A stretch of DNA of 18,756 nucleotides from Chloroflexia bacterium (GTDB lineage Bacteria; Chloroflexota; Chloroflexia; Thermomicrobiales; UBA6265): positions 1 to 18,756 of the forward strand of contig JACCVE010000201.1 in assembly GCA_013698285.1 (NCBI GenBank). Reading direction: 5' to 3'. The notes beneath the pieces are model-generated. The model was given only the letters and a program-made list of their open reading frames with translations. It was not told where the DNA came from and did no database searches. The position numbers and the translations under genes were made by a program. The stretch's first letter is position 1. The number at the start of each line of letters is the position of its first letter. Positions 14,204 to 18,756 of this stretch are shown here, in pieces.

Positions 14204-15075
14204 TGGCGATCGCGACTTCCGCCCCCACCCGCGCCCGTCCGGCGATCACCCCCGGCCGGGTCCTGTTTCCCCTGGCGGTGATTCTGGTGATCGCCTTCTG
14301 CCTGGCCCCGTTCGCCTGGGCGGTGGTCACGTCGCTGAAGGAAGCGAGCACCATCTATCGCTCGCCGACCGACTACCTGCCCCGCCCCTTCACCGGCGAC
14401 AACTGGGAGAAGGTCATTACCCTGCCCCGCTTCACCCGGGCCCTGCTCAACAGCACCATCGTCGCCTCCAGCGCCACCGCGATCTCGCTGCTGGTCGGGT
14501 CGCTCTGCGCCTACGCCCTGGCCCGCCTCACCTTCCCGGCCAAGCGGCTGGTCCTGACGGTCGTCCTGGCCGTGGCGATCTTCCCCGGCATCGCGATCAT
14601 CAGCCCCCTCTACCTGCTCTTCAGCGACCTCGGCCTGATCAACCACAAACTGGCCCTGATCCTGCCGAACGTCACCTTCACGCTGCCGATCTGCATCTGG
14701 ACCCTGACGGCCTTCTTCCGCGACCTGCCGCGCGAGTTGGAGGAGGCGGGCCGGATCGACGGCGCGTCGCGGCTCCAGGTCTTCACCCAGATCATCGCCC
14801 CGCTGGCCGCGCCGGGGATCTTCACGACGGCGATCCTGCTCTTCATCGCCGCCTGGAACGAGTTCCTCTTCGCCCGGACCTTCATGAGCGTCCAGGACCA
14901 GTACACGGTCCCGGTCGCCATCGCCCAGTTCGAGGGCGCCGACATCGCCGCCGCCACCCCCTGGGGCGAGATCGCCGCCGCCGCCGTGGTCGCCACCCTG
15001 CCCCTGGTGATCCTGGTCCTCCTCTTCCAGCGCCGGATCATCGCCGGCCTGACCGCGGGCGCCGTCAAGGGGTAG
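14203..15075 (+). CDS. Sugar ABC transporter permease (MalG/UgpE type)
   Basis: 290 residues with about six membrane segments. The EAA loop is EEAGRIDGASRLQVFTQIIAPLAAPG (180-205). Other CUT1 MalG hallmarks are WAVVTSLKEASTIYRSPTDYLP (39-60), NSTIVAS (83-89), AYALARLTFP (103-112) and FIAAWNEFLFARTF (214-227). The ATG overlaps the stop of the first permease by one base. No ATPase gene follows, so the importer probably uses a shared ATPase of the MsmX/UgpC type encoded elsewhere. No clear terminator is seen after the stop. Confidence 0.95.
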   Translation: MAIATSAPTRARPAITPGRVLFPLAVILVIAFCLAPFAWAVVTSLKEASTIYRSPTDYLPRPFTGDNWEKVITLPRFTRALLNSTIVASSATAISLLVGSLCAYALARLTFPAKRLVLTVVLAVAIFPGIAIISPLYLLFSDLGLINHKLALILPNVTFTLPICIWTLTAFFRDLPRELEEAGRIDGASRLQVFTQIIAPLAAPGIFTTAILLFIAAWNEFLFARTFMSVQDQYTVPVAIAQFEGADIAAATPWGEIAAAAVVATLPLVILVLLFQRRIIAGLTAGAVKG

Positions 15076-15223
15076 ACCCGGCTAACCGTCAGGACCGTTG
15101 GCCATGGGATGACCGGTGGACCGGTGACGACCTCCAGCCCTCGTCTCGGGGACCACCCGACGCGGTACCATGGGCGCCGATCGCTCGAAGGAACCCATTG
15201 CCCCACCCGTCACAGGAGCCCCG

Positions 15224-16033
15224 GTGACCGACACAACGACGAACACCACGACGAACGTCATGGCCGGGACCGTCGCCCTCGTCACGGGTGCCGGGTCCGG
15301 CATCGGCCGTGCCGCCGCGCTGTCCCTGGCCCGGGAGGGCGCCACCGTCGCCGCCCTAGGAACCACGGGTCCGGATCTGGACGAGGCGGTCGCGGCCATC
15401 CGGGCCGAGGGGGGCGAGGCGATCCCCATCGTCGCCGACATCTCGGACGCCGCCGCTATGGACGCCGCGATGGAGACGATCGGAACCACCTGGGGTCGCC
15501 TCGACACCGTCTTCGCCAACGCCGGGATCAACGGCGTCTGGGCACCCCTCGACGACCTGACCGTGGCCGAGTGGGAACGGACCCTGCGGGTCAACCTGAC
15601 CGGCACCTTCATCACCGTCCAGTCCGCCCTCCCGCTCCTCCGAGCCCGGGGCGGCTCGATCATCATCACCGCGTCGGTCAACGGCACCCGGAACTTCAGC
15701 AACACCGGCGCGACGGCCTACTCCGTCTCCAAAGCGGGCCAGCTCGCCTTCGCCAAGATGATCGCGCTCGAACTGGCGCCACAGAAGATCCGGGTCAACG
15801 TGATCTGCCCCGGCGCGGTGAACACCGCCATCAATGAGAAGACCACGATCCGGAATGTGGACCGCGTCCGGATCCCGGTCGACTACCCACTCGGGGCGCA
15901 TCCGCTCCTGGGCGCCCCGGCCGACGCCGAGGACATCGCCCCGCTGGTCCTCTTCCTGGCCTCCGACGCCGCCCGCCACATCTCCGGCACCGAAATATGG
16001 ATCGATGGCGCCGAATCGTTGCTGCGGGGTTGA
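15224..16033 (+). CDS. Short-chain dehydrogenase/reductase (SDR, Rossmann fold)
   Basis: 269 residues, the size of classical SDRs. The NAD(P)-binding motif TGAGSGIG lies at 21-28, NAG at 99-101, the structural Asn in RVNLTG at 124, and the catalytic set is Ser151, Tyr166 and Lys170 (AYSVSKAG). CPGAVNT at 195-201 and SGTEIWIDGA near the end are also typical. It should oxidise or reduce an alcohol/carbonyl substrate; its place after the sugar permeases suggests a sugar or sugar-acid, which is inference. GTG 15224 has AGGAG 5 nt upstream and is preferred over ATG 15170, which has no site. The 148-nt gap after the permease leaves open whether it is in the same operon. Confidence 0.93.
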   Translation: MTDTTTNTTTNVMAGTVALVTGAGSGIGRAAALSLAREGATVAALGTTGPDLDEAVAAIRAEGGEAIPIVADISDAAAMDAAMETIGTTWGRLDTVFANAGINGVWAPLDDLTVAEWERTLRVNLTGTFITVQSALPLLRARGGSIIITASVNGTRNFSNTGATAYSVSKAGQLAFAKMIALELAPQKIRVNVICPGAVNTAINEKTTIRNVDRVRIPVDYPLGAHPLLGAPADAEDIAPLVLFLASDAARHISGTEIWIDGAESLLRG

Positions 16034-16105
16034 TCGGTCCCACGCGGTGGAACGGCGTCTGGGCGCATGGGCCAACGGTGTTTACCGGCCGGGAGCGGGA
16101 CCGCG

Positions 16106-17161
16106 ATGAGGGCCGGTGAGGCGAGGGCCATCGCCCGGACATGGGTCGAATCGGAGGTGCGGTCACTGCCCGGGTTCCTCGGCGCCTACTTCGCCGGTTC
16201 GACCCGCTCGCTGCCCGCCGAGGTCCCGCTGGACCCGGCCTCCGACGTGGACATCGTGGTCGTCCTGGCGGGAGAACCTGCCATCGGGGTACCGGCCGGG
16301 AAGATCGCCCACGGTGGTGTCCTGCTCGATATCACGCCCCTCGCCCGGGAGCGCATCGCCACGCCCGAGCGGGTCCTGGCAGATTATCACTTGGCCGGAG
16401 GATTCCGGACGCCGGGTATCATCCTCGACCCCACGGGCGCCCTCGCCACGCTCCAGACCACTGTGGTCCGCGATTTCGCCCGGCAGGATTGGGTGATCCG
16501 TCGCCGAGACCAGGCCAGTGCCCGGGTGACCGGCTTGGTCGATGCCCTAGACGCCATGGGCCCGTCGGCCCCATTCCACGAGCAGGTCGTCCTCTGGTTG
16601 TTCGGGACCGGGGTGCTGACCCATGTCCTCCTCGTCGCTGGTCTACGGAACCCGACGGTACGGACGCGCTACGTCGCCGTCCGTGACCTCCTGAGAGATC
16701 ATGGCGCCCTCCCGTTCCACGAGGCGCTACTGGGATCACTCGGCTGCGCCGGGATGGGTCGAGACCGCGTCACCCACCACCTCGACCGCGTCACCGCCGC
16801 CTTCGACGCGGCCCGGGAGATCACCCGGACGCCGGTTCCCTTCGCCTCCGACATCAGCTTGGCCGCCCGCCCGGTCGCGATCGATGGCAGCCGCGCACTG
16901 ATCGGGCAGGGCGACCACCGGGAGGCCGTCTTCTGGCTCGTGGTGACCTTCTCCCGCTGCATGGCGGTCTTCGGCACCGATGCCTCGCCGGAGACCTTCG
17001 ACCGGTTCGACCGAGAGTACCGGGCTTTCCTCGCCGACCTCGGCATCGCGGGAGCCGCCGACCTGCGAACTCGCGGCGCCGGGGTCCGCCGCCTCCTGCC
17101 CGACGTCCAGGAGGTGTCCGACGCGATCATGGCCGCGACCCCGGAGATCAGGGACGCCTGA
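16106..17161 (+). CDS. Nucleotidyltransferase-fold protein (Pol-beta superfamily)
   Basis: 351 residues from ATG 16106. The N-terminal ~90 residues carry the nucleotidyltransferase signature: YFAGSTRS (GS at 31-32), SDVDIVVVL (46-54, Asp47 and Asp49) and LLDITPL (Asp75), the three acidic residues that bind two metals. The rest is helical and of no family I recognise. Members include antibiotic adenylyltransferases, MNT-type antitoxins and uncharacterised enzymes; length excludes a minimal MNT antitoxin, and no HEPN partner is adjacent. The extra length between GS and SD (13 residues) is more than usual. An in-frame ATG at 16067 has no ribosome-binding site; GGGAG lies about 11 nt before 16106. 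It follows the SDR gene by 72 nt and may share its transcript. Confidence 0.8.
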   Translation: MRAGEARAIARTWVESEVRSLPGFLGAYFAGSTRSLPAEVPLDPASDVDIVVVLAGEPAIGVPAGKIAHGGVLLDITPLARERIATPERVLADYHLAGGFRTPGIILDPTGALATLQTTVVRDFARQDWVIRRRDQASARVTGLVDALDAMGPSAPFHEQVVLWLFGTGVLTHVLLVAGLRNPTVRTRYVAVRDLLRDHGALPFHEALLGSLGCAGMGRDRVTHHLDRVTAAFDAAREITRTPVPFASDISLAARPVAIDGSRALIGQGDHREAVFWLVVTFSRCMAVFGTDASPETFDRFDREYRAFLADLGIAGAADLRTRGAGVRRLLPDVQEVSDAIMAATPEIRDA

Positions 17162-17408
17162 CGCTCCCGGTGGTGCGGTCCCCTTCGGCCATCACCACAC
17201 GTCCCCACGACTCACGACCCATCCTCACCTCAGCGCGATTCCCCGAAAACCCCCGGATTTCCAGGGGGCGACCGGGGAGGGCGGGCACCTACGATCGTGG
17301 GGGTCACGATCTCCTCCCGGTCGGGAGCGCCGGTGCCACGGGGCGCCGGTCGGACCAAAGATCACCCACGCATCGTGCCGAGCCCGGCACAGGAGAGTCT
17401 CCCGGACC

Positions 17409-18317
17409 ATGCACCGCTCCGTGTTCATCCGTCTGTTCGCCCTCGCCCTCGTCGCGATCACAGGCCTGGGCGGCCCCGCGCTGACCGCGGCACAACCTGT
17501 GGCCTCGCCAGCCGCCACGTCGACGCGCCTGGCCGCCCTCAATTTTCCGGTGATCGCCGTCGATGTCACTCCGGACGCGGTCTCGGCATCGACCGACGAA
17601 GTGTCCGCGGGACCGCACCGGATCGTCCTCACCTCCACCGATGGGGCCTCGGGCTACGTCGCGTTGATGGGCGTCCCGGAGGGCCTCTTGACCGAGGAGG
17701 CCACCGAGCTGGCCCTGCTGATGGCCCGCGAGGATGTCCCGTCCGAGGGGTGGACCTACGGCGGCGGAACCTACACGGTCGACGGTGGCGAGGCCAGCGT
17801 CGTCCTCGATCTGGAACCCGGTGACTGGCATCTCGCCGTCTCGCGCCAAGTCGGCGACGAGGGTGAGGAGGTCATGCGACTCCTGCCCCTCGCCGTCACC
17901 GACGCGGGCGAGACGGACGCGACCCCGGAGGCCGATGTCGCCGTCACCCTGGAGGACATCGCCTTCGGCGGCATCGGGGAGACCATCCCGGCGGGTGACG
18001 CGATCTGGGAATTCGCCAACGTCGGCGATCAGCCGCGCCAGGTGGTCATCTTCCAGACGCCGTACCTGACCGATGCCGGCGACTTCGCCGAGTCGTTGGC
18101 CCCAATGATGACCGGCACCCCGCCCGCCAATGACAACCTCTTCGTCAATGTCGTCTGGATGGGCTACTGTGCGGTCCTCTCGCCTGGCCAGACCGCCTGG
18201 GCAGAGTTCGACCTCGAACCGGGCACCTATGCGCTGACGAGTTGGGTGATCGACCCCGAGACCGGCACGCCCGCCCTGCTCCAGGGCATGGTCCACGGGT
18301 TCACCGTTGAAGCCTGA
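17409..18317 (+). CDS. Secreted protein with two cupredoxin-like domains, copper site apparently lost
   Basis: 302 residues with a Sec signal peptide (FIRLFALALVAITGLGGPALTAA, cut near 28). Two related beta-rich halves follow: about 45-163 and 176-302. Each has an aromatic/acidic start, a GxHRIVLTSTDG or VGDQPRQVVIFQTP strand, a loop with EGLL or GDFAESL, and a closing LEPGDWHL or LEPGTYAL strand, as in plastocyanin-like folds. Of copper ligands, the second half has Cys254 and His296 but Arg-Gln where the first His should be; the first half has His70 but no Cys. Copper binding is thus unlikely. Proteins of this style are common, as I recall, in Chloroflexota and are of unknown role. AGGAG lies 13 nt before the ATG. 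The 247-nt region upstream holds a GC-rich hairpin near 17250-17268 and a TACGAT element at 17290. Confidence 0.8.
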   Translation: MHRSVFIRLFALALVAITGLGGPALTAAQPVASPAATSTRLAALNFPVIAVDVTPDAVSASTDEVSAGPHRIVLTSTDGASGYVALMGVPEGLLTEEATELALLMAREDVPSEGWTYGGGTYTVDGGEASVVLDLEPGDWHLAVSRQVGDEGEEVMRLLPLAVTDAGETDATPEADVAVTLEDIAFGGIGETIPAGDAIWEFANVGDQPRQVVIFQTPYLTDAGDFAESLAPMMTGTPPANDNLFVNVVWMGYCAVLSPGQTAWAEFDLEPGTYALTSWVIDPETGTPALLQGMVHGFTVEA

Positions 18318-18338
18318 TCTCCAGCCGAAACGACCCGG

Positions 18339-18755
18339 TCATGGGTCCCGCCCCGGGCGGCCGGCACCACCACCCGCGCCCAGGCCATCGCTCTGGTTGG
18401 GGTACGCGGTCGCCGCCATCCGCTGCTGATCACCGCCATCGTCGAGGTCACCGGAAAAATCTCCGGCGACCTCGACGTTTGGCATCAGCACGTCGCAGAA
18501 GAAGGCGGCCTGGAGCCGGGAACGGGATGACACCCCCACCTTGGCGAAGATCTGGCGCAGGTGCCCCTCGACGGTGTGCTCGGTCAGGTGCAGCGCCGCC
18601 GCGATCTCCCGGTTCGTCCGCCCCGCGAGCAGCGCGATCGTCACCTGTCGCTCTCGCCCGGTGAGCGGCCAGTGATCGGGGATGGTCACCGGTTCGGGCG
18701 GCCCGGCCGGGGCGATGACCAGGGCCACCCCGCCGGCGGTGTCCGCCCACGACGC
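18339..18755 (-). CDS. LuxR-family transcriptional regulator, C-terminal part only (gene runs off the right edge)
   Basis: 138 residues visible; the frame is open to the window edge, so the N-terminal signal or ATPase domain is missing. The LuxR/FixJ helix-turn-helix is clear: LTGRERQVTIALLAGRTNREI followed by AAALHLTEHTVEGHLRQIFAKVGVSSRSRLQ, including the ExEV-like ERQV, the TNREIA helix and the TVEGHL recognition helix. A ~45-residue Gly/Asp-rich tail follows. An internal GTG at 18728 is unlikely to be the real start, since coding sequence continues past it. It converges on the secreted-protein gene with a 21-nt gap. Its targets are unknown. Confidence 0.88.
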   Translation of the reverse strand, partial: ASWADTAGGVALVIAPAGPPEPVTIPDHWPLTGRERQVTIALLAGRTNREIAAALHLTEHTVEGHLRQIFAKVGVSSRSRLQAAFFCDVLMPNVEVAGDFSGDLDDGGDQQRMAATAYPNQSDGLGAGGGAGRPGRDP

Positions 18756-18756
18756 C

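Noticed and set aside
17250..17268. CCCCC...GGGGG hairpin after the nucleotidyltransferase gene as a terminator
   Set aside because: Short stem with a bulge and no following T-run on either strand; not enough to call.
16980..17408. N-terminal extension of the secreted protein into the nucleotidyltransferase gene
   Set aside because: It would overlap the neighbouring gene by 180 bp in another frame and bury the signal peptide; ATG 17409 begins a clean signal peptide.

Overview
The window is about 18.8 kb of very GC-rich bacterial DNA. High GC, the layout of the proteins (Tat-type or long Sec signal peptides on sugar-binding proteins, an ECF sigma factor paired with a single-pass membrane protein, a secreted cupredoxin-like protein of the Chloroflexota type) and frequent GTG/TTG starts suggest a member of the Chloroflexota, perhaps Thermomicrobia-like. 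This placement is an inference from style; no rRNA is present to confirm it. I see no tRNA, rRNA, CRISPR array, transposase or phage gene.

Left part (1-6806). A partial gene with a PD-(D/E)XK-nuclease-like motif enters from the left edge and converges, with a 17-bp overlap, on a minus-strand block. Read in its own direction that block is: a bifunctional (p)ppGpp synthetase/hydrolase (rel), a PfkB-family sugar kinase, an ECF sigma factor, and a membrane protein translationally coupled to the sigma factor and likely to act as its partner or anti-sigma factor.

Middle (6807-10153). A small cold-shock protein gene ends in a textbook intrinsic terminator. Convergent to it is an orphan sugar-type ABC solute-binding protein gene on the minus strand. 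Upstream of that gene lie nearly 1 kb without a convincing gene. This stretch holds a near-consensus minus-strand promoter (TTGACA, 17 nt, TATACG) about 745 nt before the start codon, with a perfect inverted repeat over its -35 box.

Right part (10154-18756). moeA (molybdenum insertion into molybdopterin) comes first. A sugar ABC importer operon follows (Tat-type binding protein, two permeases, no ATPase). Its control region is elaborate: three direct repeats with an 18-bp period abutting the promoter, then a leader with several hairpins, a duplicated ribosome-binding site and a possible 34-codon upstream ORF that ends on the importer's start codon. A perfect 12-bp hairpin separates the binding-protein gene from the permeases. 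Next come a short-chain dehydrogenase, a Pol-beta-type nucleotidyltransferase, a secreted duplicated cupredoxin-like protein, and the C-terminal end of a LuxR-type regulator running off the right edge.

The common theme is carbohydrate uptake and early metabolism (two binding proteins, two permeases, a sugar kinase, a dehydrogenase) beside stress and regulatory genes (rel, csp, ECF sigma, LuxR). I did not find a clear new multi-gene system. The most unusual material is non-coding: the leader and repeats before the importer operon and the long leader of the orphan binding protein.
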